DNA from: Phormidesmis sp963710175
GTDB taxonomy: Bacteria; Cyanobacteriota; Cyanobacteriia; Phormidesmidales; Phormidesmidaceae
DNA: 64,000 bases
Assembly (NCBI GenBank): GCA_963710175.1
Contig: CAVPZC010000001.1
Location: 434,001 to 498,000, forward strand
Reading direction: 5' to 3'
Positions 44,198 through 52,589 of this stretch are shown here, piece by piece; position 1 is the first letter of the stretch, and every line of letters starts with the position of its first letter. Below the pieces are notes generated by a model. That model was not told where the DNA came from. It did no database searches and saw only the letters and a program-made list of their open reading frames with translations. A program made the position numbers and the translations under genes.

Positions 44198-44303
44198 TAT
44201 AGCCTCTGTCGAGTTGCTTAGGACGCTTTGGTCGGCTGAAACCGCTAGAGAACAGCGGGCAACTCGACTAGCAGAGGTCCTATGCATCAGGACCTCTGCT
44301 ATA
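44198..44303 (+). mobile_element. MITE-like element, copy 4 (subfamily B), between gmd and fcl
   Basis: TATAGC/GCTATA-bounded copy. Both stems are perfect: GTCGAGTTGC with GCAACTCGAC, and GCAGAGGTCCT with AGGACCTCTGC around ATGCATC. It fills a third of the gap between two genes that elsewhere are commonly adjacent, ending 96 bp before the fcl start, and may change how they are co-expressed. Confidence 0.88.
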
Positions 44304-44399
44304 ACATTCGGCTCTCGAAATTTGAATGAGTGTGAATGATTGGGGTATCTATCGCCTAAAGGTGCCTATAAGTGCGTATTCAAAGCAAGATGAAAGACT

Positions 44400-45347
44400 A
44401 TGGAATTAGCAAATAAGAAAATTTTGGTGACCGGCGGCGCGGGTTTCTTAGGGAAGCAGGTAGTAGCGCAGCTCCAGCAGGCAGGCGCTGACCCTGAGAA
44501 TATTTTTGTGCCGCGATCGCGCCAGTACGACCTCACCCAGATGGAAGCCTGTCAGCGAGCCGTGCAAGGTCAAGACGTAATCGTCCATTTGGCAGCCCAC
44601 GTTGGCGGCATTGGCCTCAACCGAGAAAAGCCCGCTGAGCTGTTTTACGACAACCTGATGATGGGCACTCAGCTTATCCACGCGGCTTACCAGGCCGGGG
44701 CCGAAAAGTTTGTTTGCGTCGGCACCATCTGCGCCTACCCTAAGTTCACCCCCGTCCCCTTTAAAGAAGACGACCTCTGGGCGGGCTATCCCGAAGAGAC
44801 CAACGCTCCCTATGGCGTTGCTAAAAAGGCACTGCTGGTACAGCTAGAAGCCTATCGTCAGCAGTACGGATTTGACGGCATCTATCTGCTGCCAGTTAAC
44901 CTGTACGGCCCCGAAGATAATTTCGACCCGCGCAGCTCGCATGTGATTCCGGCTTTGATTCACAAAGTGCATGAAGCGCAGACCAACGGCGACAAAACCT
45001 TGCCAGTATGGGGCGACGGTAGCCCAACTCGCGAATTTCTCTACTCTACCGATGCAGCTCAGGGCATTGTCATGGCCACTCAACGCTATTCAGATGCCGC
45101 CCCGGTCAATCTGGGTACGGGTTCTGAAATTTCTATCCGTGACCTGGTCGAGCTGATCTGTGAGCTGATGGGCTTTGAAGGTGAGCTGATCTGGCAGACT
45201 GATAAGCCCAACGGCCAGCCCCGGCGCTGTCTGGATACGGAGCGCGCTAAACAGGCGTTTGGCTTTGAAGCGCAAACTGATTTCCGTCAGGGACTGAAAA
45301 GCACGATTGAGTGGTACCGAAAAAATGCAGTCTTGCAGCCAGCATAG
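44400..45347 (+). CDS. fcl: GDP-L-fucose synthase
   Basis: NADPH-dependent epimerase/reductase converting GDP-4-keto-6-deoxymannose to GDP-L-fucose, the step after Gmd. Cofactor motif TGGAGFLGKQVV at the start; active-site Tyr/Lys in APYGVAKKALL; VGGIGLN and ICAYPKFTPVPFKEDDLW are conserved substrate-site blocks; the C-terminus has RRCLDTERAKQAFGF. The sugar is likely used for exopolysaccharide or LPS. 315 residues is normal. Confidence 0.96.
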   Translation: MELANKKILVTGGAGFLGKQVVAQLQQAGADPENIFVPRSRQYDLTQMEACQRAVQGQDVIVHLAAHVGGIGLNREKPAELFYDNLMMGTQLIHAAYQAGAEKFVCVGTICAYPKFTPVPFKEDDLWAGYPEETNAPYGVAKKALLVQLEAYRQQYGFDGIYLLPVNLYGPEDNFDPRSSHVIPALIHKVHEAQTNGDKTLPVWGDGSPTREFLYSTDAAQGIVMATQRYSDAAPVNLGTGSEISIRDLVELICELMGFEGELIWQTDKPNGQPRRCLDTERAKQAFGFEAQTDFRQGLKSTIEWYRKNAVLQPA

Positions 45348-45483
45348 GTCAGCCATAGGTTGAATGGAAAATTAAACCGCGGAGCTTCTATAATTAGGGC
45401 GCAGCAAACCTGTGGCAGTATTAACGCTATAGATTTGCTGCGCTTGCAGCTTGTTCAGGCGTTTAGAGGACATTTGGCTAAAC

Positions 45484-46077
45484 ATGGCAGAAGAAAACCC
45501 GTCAAACGAGACCGCTAAAGAAGATCAGGCTGCGCAACCCGACGCTAAGGCAGAAGGGGCCAAAGCCGACGCTAAGGCAGAAGGGGCTAACGCCGACGCT
45601 AAGGCCGAGAAAGGGTCTGATGAAAAGGCTGCAAAGCCTGCCGACAAATCCGGCGCAAAACCCGCCGCCAAGGCCAAAAAAGAAAAGCCGCCCAAGCTAG
45701 AGGATAAGCCCTTTGACGAGTTTATGGAGCAGCACTACCTGCCCAGTCTCAAGGAAGCTTTGGCCAAGGAAGGGATTGACGATCTCAGCTTAGAGTTTGC
45801 CAAGCGCAAGCTGGTAGCCGTTGGGCAGGCTGACAGCGACCCCTACTGGCAGGTACAGGGCGAGTGGCAAGAACCAGAAGAAGGCCAACGCCAGTTTAAT
45901 ATCGCCTTCATTGATGAAGATATCAGCGGTCAAAAGGTATTTACGCTCACTTCCAATGGCTCAGTTCCCAGCACAATTGAGCAGTTTATGGGCGACGAGC
46001 GCCGGATTACCTTAGATCTGATGGTGCTGTACACCTTGCAGCGGCTAAACGGTCAAAAGTGGCTGACCCGCAATTGA
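45484..46077 (+). CDS. DUF2996 family protein with repetitive Ala/Lys N-terminus
   Basis: The ATG at 45484 gives MAEENPSNE. Residues 15-75 are a low-complexity Ala/Lys/Asp/Glu tract encoded partly by a 27-bp repeat. The globular DUF2996 domain follows (KPFDEFMEQHYLPSLKEALAKEGIDDLSL, VGQADSDPYWQVQGEW, RRITLDLMVLYTLQRLNGQKWL). DUF2996 is restricted to cyanobacteria and plants. The basic/acidic tail could be a flexible linker to a partner. Function unknown. Confidence 0.85.
   Translation: MAEENPSNETAKEDQAAQPDAKAEGAKADAKAEGANADAKAEKGSDEKAAKPADKSGAKPAAKAKKEKPPKLEDKPFDEFMEQHYLPSLKEALAKEGIDDLSLEFAKRKLVAVGQADSDPYWQVQGEWQEPEEGQRQFNIAFIDEDISGQKVFTLTSNGSVPSTIEQFMGDERRITLDLMVLYTLQRLNGQKWLTRN
45541..45615 (+). 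repeat. 27-bp tandem repeat in the DUF2996 gene
   Basis: Two near-identical 27-bp units (45541-45567 and 45568-45594), differing at two bases, and a degenerate third of 21 bp. They encode DAKAEGAKA, DAKAEGANA and DAKAEKG. In-frame length polymorphism between strains is expected. Confidence 0.85.
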
Positions 46078-46098
46078 CTTGAGCTGGCGAGCTAGACG

Positions 46099-46136
46099 GG
46101 CTTAGTTAGATAGGCTTAGTTAGACAGGCTTAGTGC
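46099..46136. repeat. 14-bp tandem repeat overlapping the purH stop
   Basis: GGCTTAGTTAGATA, GGCTTAGTTAGACA and a truncated GGCTTAGTGC lie between the convergent DUF2996 and purH genes. The third unit includes the purH termination codon on the other strand. It resembles the 14-bp array at 41003 in period but not in sequence. Confidence 0.6.
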
Positions 46137-47698
46137 AAAAAGTGACGAGTGCCCGTGAAGGCCATCATTAGCCCGAGTTCATCAGCGGCGTCAATCGAGT
46201 CTTGGTCGCGAATGCTACCGCCTGGCTGCACGATGGCTTTAATGCCAGCAGCGGCGGCAGTGCGAACCGAATCGTCAAACGGGAAGAAGCCATCACTGGC
46301 CAAAGTTGCGCCCTGAGCTTGGCCTTCTGCTTGCTCCAGGGCAATTTTCACAGCGCCCACGCGGTTCATCTGACCTGCGCCCACGCCTAGCGTAGTTCTG
46401 TTGCCTGTTAGCAAGATCGCATTAGATTTCACATGCTTCACCACTCGCCAGGCGAATAGCATTTCTGCGAGCTCGGCTGCATTGGGCTTTAGCTGAGTGA
46501 CAAACGTCCACTGGCTGGGATCGGGGCGTAGGTTGTCTGCCGCCTGGCTAAGAAATCCGCCAGCGATCGCCCGCACAGTTTGACTCGGCCCTGTCACCAA
46601 ATCGGGCAATATCAACACCCGCAGATTCTTCTTTTTACTCAGAATTTCTTGTGCTGCTGAGTCGCAGCCGGGCGCTACGACACACTCTAAAAACGTGCCG
46701 GTCAAAGCGTCAGCAGTGGCTTCATCAATTGGCTGGTTGAGGGCCACAATGCCACCAAAAGCAGAGGTTGAATCAGCGTTAAACGCCTGCTGATAGGCGG
46801 TAGAGAGAGCATCGCTAAGGGCCACACCGCAAGGATTAGTATGCTTAAGAACGGCGGCGGCAGGCTGCTCTGCGCCAGGGAATTCGGCAATGATTCTGCG
46901 GGCCGCTTCTAGATCGATCAGATTGTTATAGCTGAGGGCTTTGCCTTGAAGCTGCTGCGCTGCTGCCCAACCGCTGGCGATCGCGCCGTGCTGATACCAG
47001 CCTGCGGCCTGATGTGGGTTTTCGCCATAGCGCAAAGTTTGCTTAAGCTCCCCGCTGGTGGCGTAGTGGGCGGGGAGCGCTGCTGCTGGGCTGGGCTGGT
47101 TGTCGAGCGTTTGTACCTGGGTCAGGTATTGGGCGATCGCACAGTCATAGTTAGCCGTATGCCAAAACGCCTGCTGCGCGCACGAGGCTCGAAACGCCAT
47201 CGGCGGGTCTCCCTGATTGGCCTTTGCGACGACTAGATAATCCTCATACTGATTCGGGTTACACAGCACAGTCAGGTAAGCATAGTTTTTGGCGGCGGCG
47301 CGAATCATGGTCGGGCCACCGATGTCTATATTTTCTACTGCGTCCGCTAAGCTTACGTCGGGTTTGGCAATGGTCTGCTCAAACGGGTATAGATTGACGA
47401 CGACCAGATCGAAGGGGCGAATATCATTGTTTGCCAGATCTTGCGCGTCGTCTGTCTGGTCGGGTCTGGCTAATATGCCGCCGTGGACTTTGGGATGCAG
47501 CGTTTTGACCCGCCCGTCTAAAATCTCCGGTGATCCCGTGTAGTCAGAAACCTTGGTAACGGCTATTCCAGCGGCGCTGATGGCTTTGGCCGTGCCGCCC
47601 GAGCTGACGATTTCAAAGTCGAGGTCTTGGGTGAGCGATCGCGCCAGCTCAACCAGACCGGTTTTATCTGAAACACTCAGTAGAGCAAGGCGGGACAT
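46130..47698 (-). CDS. purH: bifunctional AICAR transformylase / IMP cyclohydrolase
   Basis: Last two steps of IMP synthesis in purine biosynthesis. The N-terminal IMP cyclohydrolase part (1-195) has ALLSVSDKTGL and DLVVVNLYPFEQT. The C-terminal AICAR transformylase part has the KHTNPCGVA motif with catalytic Lys-His at about residue 280, plus MNRVGAVKIALEQA and ASDGFFPFDDSV near the end. 522 residues is the standard length. Stand-alone gene here; divergent from the esterase gene. Confidence 0.97.
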   Translation of the reverse strand: MSRLALLSVSDKTGLVELARSLTQDLDFEIVSSGGTAKAISAAGIAVTKVSDYTGSPEILDGRVKTLHPKVHGGILARPDQTDDAQDLANNDIRPFDLVVVNLYPFEQTIAKPDVSLADAVENIDIGGPTMIRAAAKNYAYLTVLCNPNQYEDYLVVAKANQGDPPMAFRASCAQQAFWHTANYDCAIAQYLTQVQTLDNQPSPAAALPAHYATSGELKQTLRYGENPHQAAGWYQHGAIASGWAAAQQLQGKALSYNNLIDLEAARRIIAEFPGAEQPAAAVLKHTNPCGVALSDALSTAYQQAFNADSTSAFGGIVALNQPIDEATADALTGTFLECVVAPGCDSAAQEILSKKKNLRVLILPDLVTGPSQTVRAIAGGFLSQAADNLRPDPSQWTFVTQLKPNAAELAEMLFAWRVVKHVKSNAILLTGNRTTLGVGAGQMNRVGAVKIALEQAEGQAQGATLASDGFFPFDDSVRTAAAAGIKAIVQPGGSIRDQDSIDAADELGLMMAFTGTRHFLH

Positions 47699-47822
47699 GG
47701 GCAGACAAGCGGTAAAAGGACAGGTTTAAAACATTACAGGAAACATTACAGGTAATGGTCGAGATTGGAGAAGATCTATTCTCTCCTATGATGAACAGGT
47801 CGATTTTTTCAGGAGGTCTCCT

Positions 47823-48482
47823 TTGGCTTTGCGTGCGATCGCTCTCACCCCCAAGGCTACGACAACTGCTCACGGCGATCATCTGCTCGTGCTGCTTCAC
47901 GGTTGGGGAGCCAACGCTCAAGATGTTGCCGGACTCATCGAAGGCATCGGCATGATCAGCGCCCCCATCGCAGCTCGCTTGCCCAACGCTCCCTTTGCTC
48001 ATCCAACGGTGCCAGGAGGACTCGCCTGGTATAGCTTTCCGCCCAACTACAACTTTCAAATGCCGCATGACTTTTCGGCCCAGGCCGATCTGCGAGCAAG
48101 CCGTCAGCAGCTCAAAGCTTGGATGGAATCGCTGCCTGAGCAAACCGGCATTCCGCTCGAAAAAACCATTATGGGCGGTTTTTCCCAAGGCGGCGCGATG
48201 ACGCTAGACGTGGGGCCACACCTCCCCCTAGCAGCCATGATGATTTTGAGCGGTTACAGTCACGCGCCCATTGCCAAATGCGTTACGCCGCGCCCCGTAC
48301 TGCTGGTTCACGGTAAGCAAGACCCAGTGGTGCCTCTTGCTAGAGCCCTCGATACTCGGACGCAGCTAGCACAGCAAAATTTGGCAGTGACCTATCAAGA
48401 ATTTGACATGGGTCATGAAGTTTCTTTGGAAGCGCTAAAAGTGGCAAGTCAATTTTGTCTGAAAGTGAGTCAGCAGGACTGA
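47823..48482 (+). CDS. alpha/beta hydrolase, phospholipase/carboxylesterase family
   Basis: A 219-residue serine hydrolase of the carboxylesterase/lysophospholipase type. The oxyanion-hole segment is LLVLLHGWGANAQDV, the nucleophile is in GGFSQGGAM, Asp is in VHGKQDPVVP and His is in DMGHEVS. The start is TTG, supported by a full AGGAGG sequence 6 bp upstream; no in-frame ATG lies before the conserved block. Weak start with strong ribosome site suggests tuned translation. Confidence 0.88.
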   Translation: MALRAIALTPKATTTAHGDHLLVLLHGWGANAQDVAGLIEGIGMISAPIAARLPNAPFAHPTVPGGLAWYSFPPNYNFQMPHDFSAQADLRASRQQLKAWMESLPEQTGIPLEKTIMGGFSQGGAMTLDVGPHLPLAAMMILSGYSHAPIAKCVTPRPVLLVHGKQDPVVPLARALDTRTQLAQQNLAVTYQEFDMGHEVSLEALKVASQFCLKVSQQD

Positions 48483-48755
48483 AGATGTGAGTTTCCAAGT
48501 GAGACAAGGCGCAGCCGACTGGTTTACTACTGGTTTACTGAGCTATTCAGTATTTAGACCTCATCTGTAGAAATTCTTTTATCTACAGCGGTTATTTTTA
48601 TCGCCCTTACACTGGAAGCAGCCCCTAAAAATAGCTAAGCTAGGCTAGTCTGTGGTAAGCATAAATTGAAAGTGATTTGTGTGTGGGCGATCGCGCCTTG
48701 GCTACCGGGTTCCATCAAATTTTCAATCTGTCACTGCAAGGATAGGTAACGGGCA

Positions 48756-49025
48756 ATGCAGCAATCAGCAGAATATCGTCAGTCTAGACTGCCTTCTAAA
48801 CCCGCTTCTCATCAGGCTTCAACACACATTTCTACGCAAGAAATTGCTCAGATGACGCCAGAAGACGTTGCTCAGCTAGCCCAGCGTTTGGAGCAGGACG
48901 AGTACAGCAACGCTTTCGCCGGCCTACAGGACTGGCATCGGCTAAGAGCAGTCGCCTTTCAGCGTTCCGAGCTGGTTGAACCCTACATGCACTTGCTCGA
49001 TTTGGAAGCCTACGACGAGTCTTAG
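48756..49025 (+). CDS. DUF2555 family protein
   Basis: An 89-residue protein. After a variable, polar 30 residues comes the DUF2555 domain: MTPEDVAQLAQRLEQDEYSNAFAGLQDWHRLRAVAFQR followed by VEPYMHLLDLEAYD. The family is small, single-domain and largely cyanobacterial, and its role is unknown. AAGGATAGGTAACG precedes the ATG. The gene lies 12 bp ahead of coaBC, with which it is probably co-transcribed. Confidence 0.85.
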   Translation: MQQSAEYRQSRLPSKPASHQASTHISTQEIAQMTPEDVAQLAQRLEQDEYSNAFAGLQDWHRLRAVAFQRSELVEPYMHLLDLEAYDES

Positions 49026-49037
49026 GGCGATCGCCAA

Positions 49038-50246
49038 ATGCGTGTTCTAATCGGCGTCACCGGAGGAATCGCGGCCTACAAGGTCTGCGAAGTAGTCTCT
49101 ACCCTGGCGAAGTCGGGAATTACGGTGCGGGTGCTGATGACCGAGCAGGCCCAAAGCTTTGTCTCAGCGGTGACGTTTGCGGCACTCTCTCGCCATTCGG
49201 TCTATACCGATGCCGACTTTTGGTCGGCACAGTCCGAACAAGGCTATAGACCGCTGCACATAGCATTGGGCGAGTGGGCCGATGTATTTGTAATAGCGCC
49301 CTTGACGGCCAATACGTTAGGCAAGTTGACCCACGGCCTGGCGGACAATTTACTAACCAATACGCTGTTGGCTTCTGTATGCCCGGTGCTGCTGGCCCCA
49401 GCGATGAATACTGACATGTGGCAGCAGCCTGCTGTGCAGCGCAATTGGCAGCAGCTGCTAGCAGATGATCGCTACCATGCCGTCGGGCCTGGCGCTGGCC
49501 TGTTGGCGTGTGATCGCGTTGGCCCCGGTCGCATGGCTGAACCGGCTGAAGTCGTGACCTATATCACCTCATTGCTGCATACCAGCGGACGGCGCGACCT
49601 TGCCGGTATGCGCATTTTGATCAGTGCGGGCAGCACCCAAGAATATTTAGATCCAGTGAGATTTATTGGCAATCCGGCCAGTGGCCGGATGGGGATAGCG
49701 CTGGCAGCGGCGGCTGAGCATCGAGGGGGCCAAGTTACTCTGGTGCACGGTCCGCTCTCTGTAGAAGTAGCGGCCACTTTGCCGGGGGGTGTGCGAGCGA
49801 TCGCCATTACCACCGCTGCCGAAATGGAGCAGGCGATGCTCACCTATCTCAACGAGGCGGACTGGGTGATTATGGCCGCCGCCGTGGCTGACGTTCGCCC
49901 GGTCGATACGGCCCCAGCTAAACTGCCTAAAAAGGACTTACCCAGCCAGCTGATGTTAGCGACTGTCCCCGATATTGTTGCCCAGCTTGCTGCTCGTAAG
50001 GGCCCTGACCAGCGCGTTGTTGGTTTTGCCGCCCAAACCGGTGAGATGGTCGCGCCAGCGCTCAGTAAGCTCAAGCGCAAACAGTTAGATGCGATTGTCG
50101 CCAATCCGGTTGATAAACCTGGCAGCGGCTTTGGCAGTTTGGGCAATGAAGCAGTAATTTTGTCAGCAGATGGTAGGCGGATACAGGTCGAGCATGGCAG
50201 TAAGCTAAGCATGGCCCATCAGCTCTATAGCTTCTTGCTGGCGTGA
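49038..50246 (+). CDS. coaBC: bifunctional phosphopantothenoylcysteine decarboxylase/synthetase
   Basis: Two consecutive steps of coenzyme A synthesis. The N-terminal CoaC flavoprotein domain has VLIGVTGGIAAYKVCEVV and the substrate-recognition PAMNTDMW, with the catalytic Cys in LLACDRVGPGRMAEP. The CoaB domain from about residue 190 has ILISAGSTQEYLDPVRFIGN, ASGRMGIALA, and the C-terminal DAIVANPVDKPGSGFGSLGNEA. 402 residues is normal. Directly follows the DUF2555 gene. Confidence 0.96.
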   Translation: MRVLIGVTGGIAAYKVCEVVSTLAKSGITVRVLMTEQAQSFVSAVTFAALSRHSVYTDADFWSAQSEQGYRPLHIALGEWADVFVIAPLTANTLGKLTHGLADNLLTNTLLASVCPVLLAPAMNTDMWQQPAVQRNWQQLLADDRYHAVGPGAGLLACDRVGPGRMAEPAEVVTYITSLLHTSGRRDLAGMRILISAGSTQEYLDPVRFIGNPASGRMGIALAAAAEHRGGQVTLVHGPLSVEVAATLPGGVRAIAITTAAEMEQAMLTYLNEADWVIMAAAVADVRPVDTAPAKLPKKDLPSQLMLATVPDIVAQLAARKGPDQRVVGFAAQTGEMVAPALSKLKRKQLDAIVANPVDKPGSGFGSLGNEAVILSADGRRIQVEHGSKLSMAHQLYSFLLA

Positions 50247-50318
50247 TCTTCTGCTAGCTGCTTCCCCTTGTTTTGGGCAGTCCGCCAGCTTTGATAGGTC
50301 GCTGGCTTTGACAGTCCG

Positions 50319-51056
50319 CTAGTTACCCTGAGGTGGAGCGCTCTGCTGAATGCTGTTAATCGTTTCAGAATCGGGCAGCAGCCGAATTTGATTGAGTGAT
50401 TCGTCATCGCTGTTGCGCATCTCTATTAGCATGGCCTCTAGCGGCAGTACGCCAATGCTAATAGCTGCGCGCGCTTCAGGATTACGCTGCTCTAGTTCAG
50501 TCAGCAGCGCCTCTAAATCTGCTCGCGAGAAAAACATTGGGAAAATAGTTTCCCCGTTATTTTGCTGCACCGGCGCTAGCGAACCATCTTCGAACCGGGC
50601 AAAAAACAGCGGTACACCGCCCTGATAGCCAGTGTTGATTGCAGCAGCTTCGTTCGCTTCAGCTTCTTCGGGAACATAGACGAGCTGTAGCGGCTGTTCG
50701 TTGTTGACCTGGGTCTCTTGATAGAGTCGCTGTAAGTTAGTGACGCCGACGCGAGCATCAGGCGAAAACTCAGGGTTGGCCTCGTTGGCCCGAGCTAGAA
50801 AGGTCTCAGCATCTTGCTCAGTCATAAAGACGTAGAGACTGGGCTGCTGCGGCTGACCTTCTTGAGAGCTAGAAAGCAAAATCAGGCCGCTGTCATTGCC
50901 TAAGATGAAGACAGGCACGCTAGAAAGCTTTTCAGCAACTTGCTCCGCAGTCAGAGCAAACGCCGGGTGAGCGGCTATACCAGTGCTCAAAACGCTAGCT
51001 CCAATGACGCCTAAAGCCAGGGTTTGATTGACAGCACGGCGAATAAAAGACTTCAT
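50319..51056 (-). CDS. Tic22-like family protein
   Basis: A 245-residue exported protein homologous to chloroplast Tic22 and cyanobacterial Tic22, which act as periplasmic chaperones for outer-membrane proteins. Signal peptide: ALGVIGASVLSTGIAAHPAFA (about 15-35). The two-fold repeated domain includes LSSVPVFILGNDSGLILLSS, LYVFMTEQDAETFL and VPLFFARFEDGSL with MFFSRADLEALL. The divergent tRNA gene is 189 bp away. Confidence 0.85.
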   Translation of the reverse strand: MKSFIRRAVNQTLALGVIGASVLSTGIAAHPAFALTAEQVAEKLSSVPVFILGNDSGLILLSSSQEGQPQQPSLYVFMTEQDAETFLARANEANPEFSPDARVGVTNLQRLYQETQVNNEQPLQLVYVPEEAEANEAAAINTGYQGGVPLFFARFEDGSLAPVQQNNGETIFPMFFSRADLEALLTELEQRNPEARAAISIGVLPLEAMLIEMRNSDDESLNQIRLLPDSETINSIQQSAPPQGN

Positions 51057-51244
51057 AGATTTTCCTGATTCTGCAAAAATTGCACGTCTATCATGGGCCA
51101 GACGCTACCCGGCACTCAAGTCCTAATGGACAATTAATAAACTGATCCGGTTTGTAAAGGCTATCGATTTTAAGCGAAAATTTAACTTGAGCCGAAGTTC
51201 AGCCGTATTTTTAGGCCGAAGCTCAGGCATATTCTAAACAAAAA

Positions 51245-51318
51245 TCGGGATGACAGGATTCGAACCTGCGACATCCTGCTCCCAAAGCAGGCGCGCTACC
51301 AAGCTGCGCTACATCCCG
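51245..51318 (-). tRNA. tRNA-Pro (anticodon TGG)
   Basis: On the minus strand the seven-base acceptor stem CGGGATG pairs with CATCCCG, with discriminator A. The D arm is AGCGCAGCTTGGTAGCGC, the anticodon loop reads CTTTGGGAG around TGG, and the T loop is GTTCGAATC. No CCA is encoded. No variable-arm expansion or intron. Confidence 0.97.
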
Positions 51319-51396
51319 GCCCCCAATGTAACACGTTTGCAAGGCTTCTATCCCTGTGTTCAAACCCATAAGTCTATCGTCGCGATAGTCCCCCCT

Positions 51397-51813
51397 ATGA
51401 TAAGTTCGGCCAATCATCCTATTGCCCAGCTTCCTGGCTTTACTGACTCTCAAGTCAAGCAGCTGGCTGCCTTCGGCATTTCTACCACTTTTGACCTGCT
51501 GCGCCAGGGCAACAGCGTCGTTCAGCGTCAGCAGCTTTCATCGCAGCTCAGTATCAACATTAAACACATTAATAAGTGGACAGCGCTAGCGAACTTGGCC
51601 CGGATTCCGGGGGTGGGCTGTCAGCACTGTGGACTGCTGCTTCATGCCGGGGTGAGCACCCCGCAGCAGCTAGCGTCTATGAGCGTACAGCAACTGCACC
51701 CTCAGTTGCGCCGCTTTCAGGTACAGCTGCTTAAGCGAGCTGACCTAGCGCCAGACACTGCCCAGGTAGCCGCTTGGATTCAGCAGGCCAAGCTGATAGT
51801 GCAGCGCTCCTAA
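51397..51813 (+). CDS. DUF4332 (helix-hairpin-helix) family protein
   Basis: A 138-residue protein from the ATG at 51397 (MISSANHPIAQLPGFT). The open frame extends upstream through the tRNA gene, but that part is antisense tRNA and not coding. The domain has tandem helix-hairpin-helix repeats (LPGFTDSQVKQLAAFGIST, LARIPGVGCQHCGLLLHAGVSTPQQLASM) as in DUF4332, a family related to DNA-binding (HhH) modules. A nucleic-acid role is inferred from the fold only. Confidence 0.82.
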   Translation: MISSANHPIAQLPGFTDSQVKQLAAFGISTTFDLLRQGNSVVQRQQLSSQLSINIKHINKWTALANLARIPGVGCQHCGLLLHAGVSTPQQLASMSVQQLHPQLRRFQVQLLKRADLAPDTAQVAAWIQQAKLIVQRS

Positions 51814-51823
51814 GAATAGTTGC

Positions 51824-52345
51824 TTAGTCTGGATACCAGAACATGCCTTTAATGCCCTCTGGGTCGGGCATGAAGCCTAGCTGCTTGTAGAAATTCACCA
51901 CATCGGGGTCGGCAAACAGAGTAACGTTACTGATGTCTTCGCTGCGCAGCTTTTTAATGAGCTGTTTCATCAGCGCTTTGCCCAAACCCTTGCCCTGTGA
52001 GTCAGGGTGGACGACCACATCCCAGATGGTGGCGTTGAAGGCGTGGTCAGAGGTTGCCCGCGAAAACCCGATCAGGCGCTTGCGGTTGCCCTGCTGCTCC
52101 CACATGGTGATCACCAGGAAGCTGTTCTGAATGGCTTTGCGCACCTTGCGAATGGGGCGACGTGACCAGCCTACTGCATCGCACAGTTCCTCTAGCTCGT
52201 AGAGATCGATGGTGCGATCGCTACTAAAAAATATGCGAGCGGTGGTATCGGCGCTCGGGGCTTCGGCAAGGTAACCGGCAGAGGCTGTTTGCTGGGAAGC
52301 TGAAGTAACTTCAGAGGTGGTAAACAGGCTTTTCCAGAAACCCAT
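51824..52345 (-). CDS. GNAT-family N-acetyltransferase (Ycf52/NSI-like)
   Basis: A 173-residue acetyltransferase. The acetyl-CoA-binding signature VVHPDSQGKGLGKALMKQLIKKL is complete, followed by TLFADPDVVNFYKQLGFMPD. The N-terminal part with LYELEELCDAVGWSRRPIRKVRKAIQNSFLVI matches the plastid Ycf52/NSI group. Plant members acetylate lysine or aromatic amines in chloroplasts; the cyanobacterial substrate is unknown. Stop-to-stop convergence with DUF4332, 10 bp apart. Confidence 0.87.
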   Translation of the reverse strand: MGFWKSLFTTSEVTSASQQTASAGYLAEAPSADTTARIFFSSDRTIDLYELEELCDAVGWSRRPIRKVRKAIQNSFLVITMWEQQGNRKRLIGFSRATSDHAFNATIWDVVVHPDSQGKGLGKALMKQLIKKLRSEDISNVTLFADPDVVNFYKQLGFMPDPEGIKGMFWYPD

Positions 52346-52589
52346 GCAGGCAAAGTAATGATTTCGTCAAGTTTTAGACAGAGCTTAATAGAAGTATATC
52401 CTTTGCCTGCTCACTTCATGGGCAAGGTTACCGGTAATGACTTCAGGAATGCGCATCAGCGCAGCGCAAATCTATCAAATTAAACCGATACAACCTAACG
52501 AATTGAGCCTGAAACCGGGCAAACTAAAGCGACTCTCCCCGAATTGATCGGCTGATCTTTCAACATTTTCTCAAGCGGTCGGCTCCCTT

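Noticed and set aside
51250..51396. N-terminal extension of the DUF4332 frame.
   Set aside because: It reads antisense through tRNA-Pro; homology begins at the internal ATG at 51397.
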